Assembly: GCA_017395545.1 (NCBI GenBank)
Contig: JAFPUF010000009.1
Coordinates: 62,001 to 126,000, forward strand
DNA length: 64,000 nucleotides
Origin: Treponema sp.
GTDB lineage: Bacteria > Spirochaetota > Spirochaetia > Treponematales > Treponemataceae
Direction of reading: 5' to 3'
The first letter of the stretch is position 1. Each line of letters opens with the position of its first letter. Positions 24,525-33,268 of the stretch are shown in pieces. The notes below the pieces were generated by a model. The model did no database searches and was not told the origin of the DNA. It worked only from the letters and a program-made list of their open reading frames with translations. Both the position numbers and the translations under genes were made by a program.

Positions 24525-25979
24525 TTATTTCTTAATCAGATTAACCGCTTTATTGAAAAATTCTTCCTCAAAAGAATCCTTAAAGTTATCCCTTAAATCA
24601 ATCAAATTGCCCAGAAGTTCTTCCCTTGTCTTTCCGCACAAAATCACTTCACAGTAGCCCTGTTCACGAATCTGTCGGGCCGCATGATTTTCAATCTGAT
24701 TCACAAAAGCGACATAAGGAAGTGCTTTGAGTTCAAGGAGCTTCCTGTTTTCCAGAATTGGAAACTTAATGTTCAGTGTCGGAATAAACTCAAAAAAGAA
24801 CTGATTGCTATCCGGGGTTTTAGGGGCTATGCCCCTAGGAGAAGGGGAAGCGGAAAACGCTTTGGCGTTTGAAGCGGGGGGAAGGCTTTCCCCGTCTGTA
24901 TTTTTAATCTCAAGTCCTTTAAAAATCAGAGATGACAAAGGAACACCGGCGCTGGCTGCATATGTCGTGCTCATTCCTGAAAGGCGGGGATTTACCTCAA
25001 TCACGAACCATTTTTCTCCGTCAAAAACAAGGTCTACCTGTGAGATTCCGTTGAGTTTCATTCCGGCAGCGAGAAACTGAAGCATTTTTTTCAGTTCCGG
25101 GATTTTGTATTGAGCTGATTCTTCTTCAGTGATGCCGAAAGGGCCGAATTTTACGCTTTGTTTGGGGCTTGTGATTCCGTACTGGTTCACGCTGAATTTG
25201 AATGGCGGTAAAATTGAATATTGTCCGTGACCGCTTTTTTCGTCATATGTCCCGTAAATCTCGCAGCCGAACTGTTCGCCCGGAATCATTTCTTCGATAA
25301 TTCTGTCAGAGGTCGTTTTTTTGGATTTTAAGATTCCCGTTGCCTCATCAAAATTATGAACGACATCAGCACCGAAAGAACTTAGTCCCGTTGTGTCTTT
25401 TATAATCACCGGGAATTTAAGTTTCTGGACTTCGTGAAAGACAGAATCCCGGAAGACATTGCTTTTTAATTCGTGCCTGTTTCCGCCGTTTATCCAGAGT
25501 TCATGGTGCATGTAGACAGCTTTTGCACAGTTTATGCCGGATTTTTCCAGAAACAGGTGAGTCCGCCATTTGTCAAAACAGATTACGGAAGTCTCAACGT
25601 TGTGGCAGATAGTTCTGATTCCTTTTTTGCGCAGGAAATCCGCAACCATGGCGTCTTTTATCGTAAGCCAGTCGTATGGTGTGACATAAAAACTTGCGGC
25701 GATTGCAAGGTCAGGTTTTAATTCAGAGAGTTCCTCTGCGATTTCTTTTTCTTTGTCTGATTTTATGAGAATACGCTTGATTTTTTCGGACTGCTCAATA
25801 CTGTTTTGGTGAACGTCGCACAAAAACAGTGCCGGAAGCTGAGTCGCAATCAAAAATTCATGTTCGCTGTGCTGTTCTGAAAGATTGTCCCATTGAGTGG
25901 TGAAAGAAGGAAGTGTGGTCGTTGTAACAGACTCTCCGTTGTAAATATTGGAGCTGGTTGAATAAAAAAGAATTCGCAT
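24525..25979 (-). CDS. ATP-grasp ligase-like protein carrying an in-frame palindromic insert
   Basis: 484 residues. The central region is an ATP-grasp fold: RTHLFLEKSGINCAKAVY, FPVIIKDTTGLSSFGADVV, RIIEEMIPGEQFGCEIYG and the Mg-binding VIEVNPRLSG near residue 330. ATP-grasp enzymes join a carboxylate to an amine or other nucleophile; the substrate here is unknown (D-Ala ligase or carbamoyl-phosphate-type cores are related). Residues about 363-390 (GESLP to PKTP) are encoded by a palindromic repeat also found in the ABC gene at 36661. The start at 25979 has an extended -10 six bases upstream. It stands alone. Confidence 0.75.
   Translation of the reverse strand: MRILFYSTSSNIYNGESVTTTTLPSFTTQWDNLSEQHSEHEFLIATQLPALFLCDVHQNSIEQSEKIKRILIKSDKEKEIAEELSELKPDLAIAASFYVTPYDWLTIKDAMVADFLRKKGIRTICHNVETSVICFDKWRTHLFLEKSGINCAKAVYMHHELWINGGNRHELKSNVFRDSVFHEVQKLKFPVIIKDTTGLSSFGADVVHNFDEATGILKSKKTTSDRIIEEMIPGEQFGCEIYGTYDEKSGHGQYSILPPFKFSVNQYGITSPKQSVKFGPFGITEEESAQYKIPELKKMLQFLAAGMKLNGISQVDLVFDGEKWFVIEVNPRLSGMSTTYAASAGVPLSSLIFKGLEIKNTDGESLPPASNAKAFSASPSPRGIAPKTPDSNQFFFEFIPTLNIKFPILENRKLLELKALPYVAFVNQIENHAARQIREQGYCEVILCGKTREELLGNLIDLRDNFKDSFEEEFFNKAVNLIKK
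24811..24899. repeat. In-frame palindromic coding element, copy A
   Basis: 89 bases with three hairpins: TAGGGGC/GCCCCTA (24821-24837), AAACGC/GCGTTT (24855-24870) and GGGGAA/TTCCCC (24878-24893). It matches copy B (37346) at 68 of 83 aligned bases without gaps and is read in the same phase, encoding GESLP...PSPRG..PKTP. In the first hairpin the loop-closing C-G of copy A is T-A in copy B, a compensatory change. Confidence 0.85.
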
Positions 25980-25985
25980 TCGGGG

Positions 25986-25994
25986 ATTATAGCA
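25986..25994 (-). promoter_or_regulatory. Extended -10 promoter of the ATP-grasp gene
   Basis: On the minus strand TGC-TATAAT, ending six bases before the ATG at 25979; no convincing -35. Confidence 0.5.
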
Positions 25995-26051
25995 TAAAAT
26001 CTTAAAATCCGCTAAAATACTTGCATTATCAAAAAAAATATTGGGGAAATT

Positions 26052-27773
26052 ATGAAAATCAACGGCTCTCAGATCGTAATTGAATGCCTTGTAGAGCAGG
26101 GCGTAGATACAGTTTTCGGTTATCCAGGCGGAAACATCCTTAACATTTATGACGCACTTTATAAAAACTCAGACAGAATCAAACATATTTTGACGGCACA
26201 TGAGCAGGCAGCAGCACACGCAGCAGACGGTTATGCCCGCACAACAGGAAAAGTCGGTGTCTGTATGGCTACCTCTGGTCCGGGAGCAACGAACCTCGTA
26301 ACTGGTATCGCAACCGCTTACATGGACAGTGTTCCTATCGTTGCAATCACTTGTAATGTCGGAACTCCACTTCTCGGAAAAGACACATTCCAGGAAATCG
26401 ACATCACCGGAGTTACTCTCCCAATTACAAAGCACAATTTCATCGTAAAAGATGTAAAAGACCTTGCAAAAACTTTCCGTGAGGCTTTCATCATAGCAAA
26501 ATCAGGCCGTCCTGGTCCTGTTCTCATCGACATTCCAAAAGATGTCACTGCAAAAGAATGTGACTTTGAGCCTCTTCCAAAAGGTGACGACGGACTTAAA
26601 GCACTCATCGAAGAAAATGCGAACTTCTCACGAGTTGTACGAGTTGCGGTCCCGACAGACGAAGAAATCAAAAAAGCCGCAGAAATCATCAATAAATCAG
26701 AACGCCCTGTAATTTATGCAGGCGGCGGTGTAAAAATAAGCGGCGCCGAAAAGGAACTCCTTGAATTCGCTGAAAAAGCGCAGATTCCGGTTTCAGAAAG
26801 CCTTATGGGAAGAGATGTATTCCCTGCCAGCCACCCCTTGTGTACATGGATGGTCGGTATGCACGGAACGAGAGCCAGCAACATGGCAATCACCGAAAGC
26901 GACCTCGTCCTTGCTCTGGGCGCCCGCTTCAGTGACCGTGTAATCGGAAATCCAAAGACATTCGCAGAGCATGCGACAGTCTTCCACATCGACATTGACC
27001 CTGCCGAAATCAACAAGAATATTCCTGTCGGCGGTCAGCTTGTTGGTGATGTAAAGTCAATCCTTACACGCCTGCTTCCTCTCATCGAAAAACGGGAGCA
27101 CAAAGACTGGCTCAAACAAGTCGATGAATGGAAAAAAGAGGTCCCGGCATGCTACTCGGAAGTAAAACCGAACGCTATCAACCCGAAATTCCTTCTTGAG
27201 ACAGTTCACAAATATGCAGGGGATGACGCATACATCACAACAGAGGTCGGCCAGCACCAGATGTGGACGGCTCAGTTCTATCCGTTCGGAAAATCACGCC
27301 GTTTCGTAACTTCAGGCGGTTTGGGAACGATGGGCTACGGAACAGGAGCCGCAATGGGAATCCAGGTCGGACACCCTTCCGCACGCGTCGTTCACATCGC
27401 AGGAGACGGCTCTTTCCGCATGAACTGTAACGAACTCTGTACAATCGCACGCTACAATCTCCCAATCGTAATCGTCCTCGTTAACAACGGCACTTTGGGA
27501 AATGTCCGCGTATGGCAGAAACTCTTCTACGAAAAACGCTACAGCCACACAACCCTCGACTTCGGTCCTGACTGGGGCAAACTCGCTGACGCTTATGGGG
27601 TAGGCTACTACAAGGCACAGAACAACGCCGAGTTCGAGAAAGTCTTCAAAGAGGCATTCGATAGCAAAAAGCCATGCATCGTAGACTCAGCCGTTGATAT
27701 CGACGAGATGATTCTCCCGATGGCAATCCCCGGAAAGCCAATCGATGATCAGATGATGAGCTGGGATAATTAA
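26052..27773 (+). CDS. ilvB: Acetolactate synthase large subunit
   Basis: Thiamine-diphosphate enzyme making acetolactate or acetohydroxybutyrate for branched-chain amino acids. The 573-residue protein shows all three domains: N-terminal pyrimidine-binding domain with the catalytic Glu in TAHEQAAAHAADGYAR, a central FAD-type domain, and the C-terminal pyrophosphate-binding GDGSFRMNCNEL...VNNGTLGNVRVWQ motif. The ATG at 26052 follows GGGGAAAT. No ilvN small subunit or other ilv genes are beside it, so the regulatory subunit, if any, is elsewhere. A catabolic AlsS role is less likely given the anabolic-type FAD-binding region. Confidence 0.93.
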   Translation: MKINGSQIVIECLVEQGVDTVFGYPGGNILNIYDALYKNSDRIKHILTAHEQAAAHAADGYARTTGKVGVCMATSGPGATNLVTGIATAYMDSVPIVAITCNVGTPLLGKDTFQEIDITGVTLPITKHNFIVKDVKDLAKTFREAFIIAKSGRPGPVLIDIPKDVTAKECDFEPLPKGDDGLKALIEENANFSRVVRVAVPTDEEIKKAAEIINKSERPVIYAGGGVKISGAEKELLEFAEKAQIPVSESLMGRDVFPASHPLCTWMVGMHGTRASNMAITESDLVLALGARFSDRVIGNPKTFAEHATVFHIDIDPAEINKNIPVGGQLVGDVKSILTRLLPLIEKREHKDWLKQVDEWKKEVPACYSEVKPNAINPKFLLETVHKYAGDDAYITTEVGQHQMWTAQFYPFGKSRRFVTSGGLGTMGYGTGAAMGIQVGHPSARVVHIAGDGSFRMNCNELCTIARYNLPIVIVLVNNGTLGNVRVWQKLFYEKRYSHTTLDFGPDWGKLADAYGVGYYKAQNNAEFEKVFKEAFDSKKPCIVDSAVDIDEMILPMAIPGKPIDDQMMSWDN

Positions 27774-27783
27774 ATTGAAAATT

Positions 27784-27835
27784 GAAAACATCCGGTGGCA
27801 CGAAAAAAAACTTTTGTGTTGCCGGATGTTTTTTT
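27784..27835 (+). terminator. Terminator after ilvB
   Basis: Strong stem with ACATCCGG at 27785-27792 and CCGGATGT at 27819-27826, further inner pairing (CAC..GTG, AAAA..TTTT) and a run of T. It lies between convergent genes. Confidence 0.9.
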
Positions 27836-27844
27836 TATTTTTCT

Positions 27845-29080
27845 TTAAAACACATATCTTGCTTTTAAATAGGCAGAGGTGAGATTTTTGTACTCTCCGT
27901 AGGTGCCTTTTTCTTTTCCTTCACTGAAAATCCAGCTGCCTGCTTCAAGAAAAATGTCGTCTGAAAGGCTGTATTCACCAGAAAATTCGATTACGCTGTC
28001 AAAGTCGTTCAGCATTAAAACGCCCGACGCGGAGAGTTTTAGCGTTTCTGAAAAAAGCGATTTCGACAGGCTGAGAGTTGCTCCGTGAGTAAAAGTCCTG
28101 CTTCGGTCGAGATTTTCTGTACTGCCACAAAGATAATTGCAGAAATACTGGGCTGTGAAAGTCCATGAGTCTGGCATCCAGTCAAGGCCTGCGAGTGCGA
28201 GTAGATTTTCGTGTTTTTCAGTGATTTTGACAGACTCACCCGAAGGATTGATTGATTTTTCTGTGATAATTTTTGCGGCTGACTTTTGAAAATTGCGGCC
28301 TGGGAAGAATGCGGTTTCTGCACGGAAGACAAGCTCTCCAAGGGGAACTGCGGCATCCAGACCGAACATGGTCATTCTCCTGTAGTCAGCATTTATCTCA
28401 ACTCCGGCCGGTGTGCCGTTTTCGATTTTGGGGGAATACGAAAGAAAAGGAGTGTCTTCCCATCCGTAGAAGCCGTATAAAGAAATGTCGAGCAGTGAAA
28501 AGTATCCCGAAAGTTTTATGCCGTATTCTGCGGAATTTAGATTTTTTTCCGGGAGCGTTGTGGTGAAAATAAGTTTTGATTTTTCGGCGGGAAGGGGAGA
28601 AGCCTTGAAAAACGGGATGAAATATGCGTCGAGTGTGAGGCTTTCTCCTGTGAAACTGAGGCGTAAAGAATCAATTCCAAGGTAGTCGTCGTTGAGAAGC
28701 GTGCGGTTTGAAGAATAATCGGGCGGACAGATTACATTCGTGATGTCGATTCCGTCGGCTTTGCCCCATGCGCTTTTCTGGCGCCCGATGCGAAATCCCC
28801 AGAAATCAGTCGTGTAGTCGAGCCAGATTTCTTTGAGGTCGTAATAGGTTTCGTCAGAGACTTCGTCAAAACCAGCCCGGCTTTCTGCATAAACGGAGGA
28901 TTTTTCATGAAAAACTTCGAGTTTCCCGTTCAGGTAAGTGTCACCGAGAACAAAGTCTCCCTGATTTTCAGAGCGAAGGGCTCTAGCCCAGACAGTTCCT
29001 GCCTCGCCCGAGAATTTTATTTCCTGAGAAAATAGTGAAAAAGTGAGAAATGAAAGTGGAAGCAATAAAAATTTATTCAT
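27845..29080 (-). CDS. Outer-membrane beta-barrel protein of the MMPL operon
   Basis: 411 residues with a signal peptide (MNKFLLLPLSFLTFSLFSQ) followed by alternating amphipathic beta strands, and a C-terminus ending in aromatic Phe (YLKARYVF), typical of outer-membrane barrels. RIGRQKSAWGKADGIDITN resembles the DUF1302/porin-like family that accompanies MMPL transporters. It is third in the operon after the MMPL transporter and the LolA-like protein, suggesting that the three move lipid-like or hydrophobic cargo across the envelope. Assignment to the exact family is tentative. Confidence 0.7.
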   Translation of the reverse strand: MNKFLLLPLSFLTFSLFSQEIKFSGEAGTVWARALRSENQGDFVLGDTYLNGKLEVFHEKSSVYAESRAGFDEVSDETYYDLKEIWLDYTTDFWGFRIGRQKSAWGKADGIDITNVICPPDYSSNRTLLNDDYLGIDSLRLSFTGESLTLDAYFIPFFKASPLPAEKSKLIFTTTLPEKNLNSAEYGIKLSGYFSLLDISLYGFYGWEDTPFLSYSPKIENGTPAGVEINADYRRMTMFGLDAAVPLGELVFRAETAFFPGRNFQKSAAKIITEKSINPSGESVKITEKHENLLALAGLDWMPDSWTFTAQYFCNYLCGSTENLDRSRTFTHGATLSLSKSLFSETLKLSASGVLMLNDFDSVIEFSGEYSLSDDIFLEAGSWIFSEGKEKGTYGEYKNLTSAYLKARYVF

Positions 29081-29113
29081 AAGCTGAGTTTTTTATTTAC
29101 AAGCGGATTTGTT

Positions 29114-29905
29114 TTACCGCACTCTTCCTTTTTCCAATGCCGAAACTGTCAGAAGCGAATCGTCAACAGAAACGCCGTAGCTGACATTTTTCATTTCGAG
29201 CAGGGTGGTGTGATTTTTCTGTACATTTTTCATCAGCATTTTGCCTGTCGTCCAGAAGCCGTCGATTATTTTGATTTCTGAGCAGAAAAGCTCGCGCTGC
29301 AGGTTGTTCTGACGGTCGTAAAACTCGCCTTTATAGAGCATGAAATTCTCTTTTCCAATCCAGAAGATGCGGCGCGGGTTTTTGTCTTTGAGGTCTTTAG
29401 CCTTTGCCTCGAGTTTGTAACATTCAGTTCCGTCAACCGCTTCTTCACCCAGAAGAGTGAAGTCGTCTTTTGAAAGCCCCCGCTCACCCATGTCTTCATA
29501 GGTGAAGTCGGTTCCCATAAAGTCGCCTGATGAATCGGAGCCTGAGATTCGGCGGACTTTTTTTACGGCGGGCAGATAGAGCCAGCTGTCGGTGTCTTTT
29601 TTCGTTCCGTCAGCTTCTTCGTCGTAGTCGAACATAAGGTAGCCGACGCCAGAAACATCTTTCGGGGTGGTGAACACGATAACAGATTTTTTGACTGTAC
29701 CGAAGTCCTTTGATTTTTCGATTACTTCGCGCACTCGTGTCTGGCCTTTTTTGTCGGTGAGTGTCATAGTCGCCGTGAACGATGCTGTTTTTGCCTGTGG
29801 TACTTCGTCATTTTTTTTCATAATGTCGTAGCCAGTGAGAGACTGAGCGAAAAAGTTGAAAATTGAAAACTGAAAGATGAAAGTTAATGCAATAATTTTT
29901 TTCAT
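29114..29905 (-). CDS. LolA-like outer-membrane lipoprotein-sorting family protein
   Basis: 263 residues from the ATG at 29905 (AGGAGA upstream). It has a signal peptide (MKKIIALTFIFQFSIFNFFAQ), then a beta-rich domain typical of LolA-like proteins paired with RND/MMPL transporters (ASFTATMTLTDKKGQTRVREV, WLYLPAVKKVRRISGSDSSGDFMGTDFTYEDM). Such periplasmic proteins probably carry hydrophobic cargo between transporter and outer membrane. It is 11 bases downstream of the MMPL gene. Confidence 0.82.
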   Translation of the reverse strand: MKKIIALTFIFQFSIFNFFAQSLTGYDIMKKNDEVPQAKTASFTATMTLTDKKGQTRVREVIEKSKDFGTVKKSVIVFTTPKDVSGVGYLMFDYDEEADGTKKDTDSWLYLPAVKKVRRISGSDSSGDFMGTDFTYEDMGERGLSKDDFTLLGEEAVDGTECYKLEAKAKDLKDKNPRRIFWIGKENFMLYKGEFYDRQNNLQRELFCSEIKIIDGFWTTGKMLMKNVQKNHTTLLEMKNVSYGVSVDDSLLTVSALEKGRVR

Positions 29906-29916
29906 AATAAAATCTC

Positions 29917-32337
29917 CTATTTCCTTTCCTTGCCGAAAGGTTTTGTTATATACAGCAGTACCGGGGTGAGCGTGTAGTCCGCGATTAGGGCTGAGCCGAG
30001 GCCGATAATCGTTAGAAGGCCAATACGGGCGAGGGCGTTCATCGGGCTTGTGCAGAAGACTGCGAACATCGAGCACAGGATGAATGTCGTCATGCCGAGC
30101 GTTTTTCCGATTTCACGGAAAGTGATTTTGAGCGATTCAAGATAGCTGCCCGTGCGCTCAAATTCGAGTTTCGTGCGGTTAGTGAAGTGAATCGTGTCGT
30201 CAACGGCGATTCCTAAAATCATCGGCATTACGGTCATCGTGAGCATATCGAGCGGGATTTTTCCCCAGCCCATGAAAGCACCGATAAAGAGGACTGGCGC
30301 CAAGTTCGGAATCATTCCGATTAAGCCCGTTGTGAGGCTTGAGAATGCGATTATCATCAGAACTGCGATAATCACGAAACTGAAAAGGAAGGACTTTAGC
30401 TCGCCTTTGACAAGTTTTTCGTTCATTGCGGCATAGTTCACGACCTGACCTACGACTCCTACATTCGCTCCGGGGAAAAGCTCCTTTGCGGAAACCTTTG
30501 CACATTCGATGTCCGAGACAATCTGGTTTGCGTCGTAGCCGTTCAAATCAACATGAACGAAGGTCGTGCGGTAGTCGGAAGAAAGCCATTTTGAAAGATT
30601 GTCACCGCCGCTCATCTCGTACAGAAAAAGCTCCTGTGTAAGTAAATCCTGCTCGTTGGGCACGGTGTAAAAATCCATGTTGTCTTCGTTTAGGCAGAGG
30701 TTAATCTCTTTTACGATGTCGGTCACGCTCGTGATTCGCGGCTCGTCTCCGCTCCAGCGGGTGAGATTGAGATGCGAAAGTTTTTCTTCGAGCACATCAA
30801 GATTCTTCATGTTCTCAGGTATTTTGAAAGCGTCCTCTTCTGGAAACTCAATCATCACATTGTAGTTGTACTGGCTTCCGAGTTTTGCTTCCAGAATCGA
30901 AAGAAGTTCCCGCACATAAGGGATTTTTTCGCCCATCATCTGAATATAGTCCATGTTCACGCCAAGCTTAAAGCATCCCGGCACACATGCGATGATGATA
31001 GCCGCACTGATGGCGGTAATAGCCCATCGTTTGTGTGCGACCCACTCCCCGAAATGCTCGAAAAATCGCTCGGCAGGAGTTGTATTTGAAGCGGATTCAC
31101 GCAGATAAGCGCCGATAGAGTTTTTTTTGTTATTCATCTGTGTGTATCTGTGTTTATCTGCGTCTGAGATTTTTCCTTCCTTATCTTTTCCAAAACTCAT
31201 AAAAATCGGAATCAAAATGATGACATACATGTAAGTCGAAAAAACGATTGCTGAACAGATTCCGCCGACCCATTTGAGGTCTCCGATTCCGACTGTCATA
31301 AACGAAATCATTGAGGCCATCGTGGTGATGACCGTGAACAAAATCGGCCAGCCGGTTTCCTCGACCGCCTTGACCACGCTTTCTTTTCGCCGGCCAGTGT
31401 TGCGGAAATGAAGACGAAACTCATTTATGTAGTGAATCGAATAGCCGACCGAAAGAGCCATGCCGAGAAGAACGGGAAGGGCGAGCATCGTAAGGTTTGA
31501 CTTGATTCCGAAAAGAGAGGAATATCCTAAAATACAGACGATACCGCAGACTGTCGCAATGACCGGAACGATAAGCCCCCGGAGAGAGCGCACGAAAAGT
31601 ATGAGGCAGAAAAGCATCACCAGAAAGCCGATTCCAATTCGGATTGCACATTCCCGGCCGGTTACAAAATCTTCTTCGTATTCGGTGTAGGCGATTCCCG
31701 TGCCCTTGAATGTGTATTTATCGCTCTGAAATTCCGGGCTGTGAACAATGTCGTAGGCAACTTTTCCGATTGCAGCCTGCTCCGATGAGTCATAGGGATT
31801 GAGCGAGAGAAGAACCCATGTTTCACGGGAGTCATCGCTTACAAGATTGTTCAAAAGTGAGCGTCTGGAAAGGATAAAATCTTTTTTTTCAGCAAGTAGG
31901 GCCCTTCCTTCTTCTGTGGATGTGTCGGGAACTCCGTCATCAAAGGGATTTATGACCTCAAAGCCGTCTTCAGTCCCGCGGGAAACCGAAAGGTTCATAA
32001 TCGAAGTAATTTCATCGGCGTAAGGAACTTCCGTTTCGAGCCTGTCCCCAAGCCTCTGAATTGCGTCAAGAACTTCGGGAGCAAAGACATCTTCGCTTTC
32101 GACGAGAATCATAATCGAGTCGTCGCTTCCGAAAATACTCTCAAAATAATCCTGGTTACGCTTGACTTCTTCAGAATCATCGAACCAGCCGTCTTCACTT
32201 GTGTCGCCCTCAAACTTCGTAAGCCCGAAAAATCCGACAGCGGTGATTACGGAAAGAAGAATCAAAAACAGCGCACGGTGGGTAATCTGAAACTTTCCGA
32301 ACCTGTGGAAAAATGAATTAAATCTTTCGACTGACAT
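29917..32337 (-). CDS. MMPL/RND-superfamily transporter carrying an in-frame repeat
   Basis: 806 residues, two RND halves, each with one helix, a large periplasmic loop and a block of about five helices (ECAIRIGIGFLVMLFCLILFVRSL..., LKSFLFSFVIIAVLMIIAFSSLT...). GMALSVGYSIHYINEFR and GIAVDDTIHFTNRTKLEFERTG are the MMPL/sterol-sensing motifs with the proton-relay acidic residues. Between the halves, residues about 390-413 are encoded by a repeat built of 10-base ATCTGTGTNT units. The start at 32337 has AGGAGA and a composite regulated promoter. It heads a three-gene operon; its cargo is probably lipid or hydrophobic. Confidence 0.88.
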   Translation of the reverse strand: MSVERFNSFFHRFGKFQITHRALFLILLSVITAVGFFGLTKFEGDTSEDGWFDDSEEVKRNQDYFESIFGSDDSIMILVESEDVFAPEVLDAIQRLGDRLETEVPYADEITSIMNLSVSRGTEDGFEVINPFDDGVPDTSTEEGRALLAEKKDFILSRRSLLNNLVSDDSRETWVLLSLNPYDSSEQAAIGKVAYDIVHSPEFQSDKYTFKGTGIAYTEYEEDFVTGRECAIRIGIGFLVMLFCLILFVRSLRGLIVPVIATVCGIVCILGYSSLFGIKSNLTMLALPVLLGMALSVGYSIHYINEFRLHFRNTGRRKESVVKAVEETGWPILFTVITTMASMISFMTVGIGDLKWVGGICSAIVFSTYMYVIILIPIFMSFGKDKEGKISDADKHRYTQMNNKKNSIGAYLRESASNTTPAERFFEHFGEWVAHKRWAITAISAAIIIACVPGCFKLGVNMDYIQMMGEKIPYVRELLSILEAKLGSQYNYNVMIEFPEEDAFKIPENMKNLDVLEEKLSHLNLTRWSGDEPRITSVTDIVKEINLCLNEDNMDFYTVPNEQDLLTQELFLYEMSGGDNLSKWLSSDYRTTFVHVDLNGYDANQIVSDIECAKVSAKELFPGANVGVVGQVVNYAAMNEKLVKGELKSFLFSFVIIAVLMIIAFSSLTTGLIGMIPNLAPVLFIGAFMGWGKIPLDMLTMTVMPMILGIAVDDTIHFTNRTKLEFERTGSYLESLKITFREIGKTLGMTTFILCSMFAVFCTSPMNALARIGLLTIIGLGSALIADYTLTPVLLYITKPFGKERK
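31091..31166. repeat. In-frame dispersed repeat inside the MMPL gene
   Basis: Perfect 10-base inverted repeat ACGCAGATAA (31099-31108) / TTATCTGCGT (31154-31163), with three 10-base tandem units ATCTGTGTGT, ATCTGTGTTT, ATCTGCGTCT at 31136-31165. It is the same repeat type as the intergenic ATCTGTGTAATCTGTGGTT sequences at 62.9 and 63.85 kb, but here it is translated, without a stop, into the linker between the two halves. Confidence 0.75.
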
Positions 32338-32352
32338 TTTTTTTTATCTCCT

Positions 32353-32403
32353 GTTAGGCTTTGCTAACAATTAAGTTATATAACAGTGTTATGTTTTAGT
32401 CAA
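32353..32403 (-). promoter_or_regulatory. Composite regulated promoter of the MMPL operon
   Basis: Minus strand: TTGACT (32403-32398), 17-base spacer, TATAAC (32380-32375). The palindrome ATAACA-N-TGTTAT (32380-32392) fills the spacer next to the -10. Downstream, GTTAGCAAAGCCTAAC (32368-32353) directly abuts the AGGAG ribosome binding site. The same layout occurs before the genes at 38478 and 41801. Confidence 0.8.
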
Positions 32404-32487
32404 TATTTTTTCCACACCACTACATTTAAAAAAACATACGGCTTTTCAGAAGATGAGCTATTAGATTTAGAAAACTATCTTAAACTC

Positions 32488-32516
32488 TTGGACTTATAAG
32501 AAAAAGATACTATAAT
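32488..32516 (+). promoter_or_regulatory. Promoter of the small lipoprotein gene
   Basis: TTGGAC at 32488-32493, 17-base spacer, TATAAT at 32511-32516; the ATG follows seven bases later. Confidence 0.6.
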
Positions 32517-32523
32517 AAGTGTA

Positions 32524-32697
32524 ATGAAGAAAAGACTCTTTTTGTTAGTATTACCATTTTTAATAGCTTGCTCTGTAAGAGAATTTGGCTATAAAAATTT
32601 TAAAATAGGTAATATAAATTTAATTGCTGTAACACTTCCGTCGATACTATTATTATTTACATTGAATCCCCTAAATTTTACAATAACAAGCAATTAA
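32524..32697 (+). CDS. Small predicted lipoprotein, 57 residues
   Basis: Short reading frame beginning MKKRLFLLVLPFLIACS: charged start, hydrophobic stretch and a lipobox-like LIAC with Cys near residue 16, then a short tail with another hydrophobic segment (LIAVTLPSILLLFTL). No family recognised. A good promoter lies seven bases upstream, with no ribosome binding site. The region is visibly richer in A and T than its neighbours. It could be a real small lipoprotein or a remnant; moderate confidence only. Confidence 0.45.
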   Translation: MKKRLFLLVLPFLIACSVREFGYKNFKIGNINLIAVTLPSILLLFTLNPLNFTITSN

Positions 32698-32825
32698 ATA
32701 ATTATTTTAAATTCAATTATTGCTTACCTTACACACCTGATGGCGAACTATAATCAATTCAGCCGTAAAGATAAAGTTCGAAAGTTTAATGTCAAGACAA
32801 TCTAAAGTTTTTATTTGAAATTGCG

Positions 32826-32891
32826 ACTCATTCCCATATTGACATTTGTGCTGGTTTAGTGTAATTTGACACTCGTTCTCAAATTGATGCT
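32826..32891 (+). promoter_or_regulatory. Two direct repeats resembling metal-regulator boxes upstream of the zinc module
   Basis: ACTCATTCCCATATTGACATT (32826-32846) recurs as ACTCGTTCTCAAATTGATGCT (32871-32891), 15 of 21 bases the same and 45 bases apart. Read on the other strand they resemble Fur/Zur-type boxes (GGGAATGAGT, GAGAACGAGT). A TTGACA at 32839-32844 overlaps the first. Zinc-dependent control is an inference from the genes downstream. Confidence 0.45.
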
Positions 32892-32918
32892 TGAATCGGT
32901 TTGTGAACGGAGCGCTTG

Positions 32919-33224
32919 ATGAAAATCATTTACAAAGGAAAGAAAGAAAAAGTTTCGCTTTTGCTAGCGGTAATGCTTGTGGCATCACTTTGTCTTTCTG
33001 TCATTTTTGTTTCTCATCATGTCGAGCACGAGCATGGGGACGAGGACTGTCAGGTCTGCGCCATTTTGCAAATCGCAAGGACAAATTTCCAGAACCTCAA
33101 TTCTGGTGCGTCTCTTTTCTTTCAGGCTCAGAACATTCATCTTTTTATCTTTTCCTTTCCGGCTGTCAGCGTTTTTTTCGCACTTAAAACGCCGGTCTCA
33201 GAAAAAATCCGCTTGAATAATTGA
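32919..33224 (+). CDS. Small membrane protein with His/Cys metal-binding motif
   Basis: 101 residues from the ATG at 32919. After a short charged N-terminus comes one membrane helix (LLLAVMLVASLCLSVIFVS), then a cluster of potential metal ligands, HHVEHEHGDEDCQVC, and a second hydrophobic segment (IHLFIFSFPAVSVFFAL). Comparable small HxH...DCxxC membrane proteins occur beside zinc ABC transporter genes in Firmicutes. Together with the CobW-like remnant and znuA downstream, a part in zinc acquisition or sensing is plausible but unproven. Confidence 0.65.
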   Translation: MKIIYKGKKEKVSLLLAVMLVASLCLSVIFVSHHVEHEHGDEDCQVCAILQIARTNFQNLNSGASLFFQAQNIHLFIFSFPAVSVFFALKTPVSEKIRLNN

Positions 33225-33268
33225 AATTCCCCGATTTTAAAACGCTAAATAAAAAATCGAGGAAAAAA

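Noticed and set aside
29906-30076. 57-residue N-terminal extension of the LolA-like protein
   Set aside because: It overlaps the MMPL coding end in another frame and would bury the signal peptide; the ATG at 29905 has AGGAGA.
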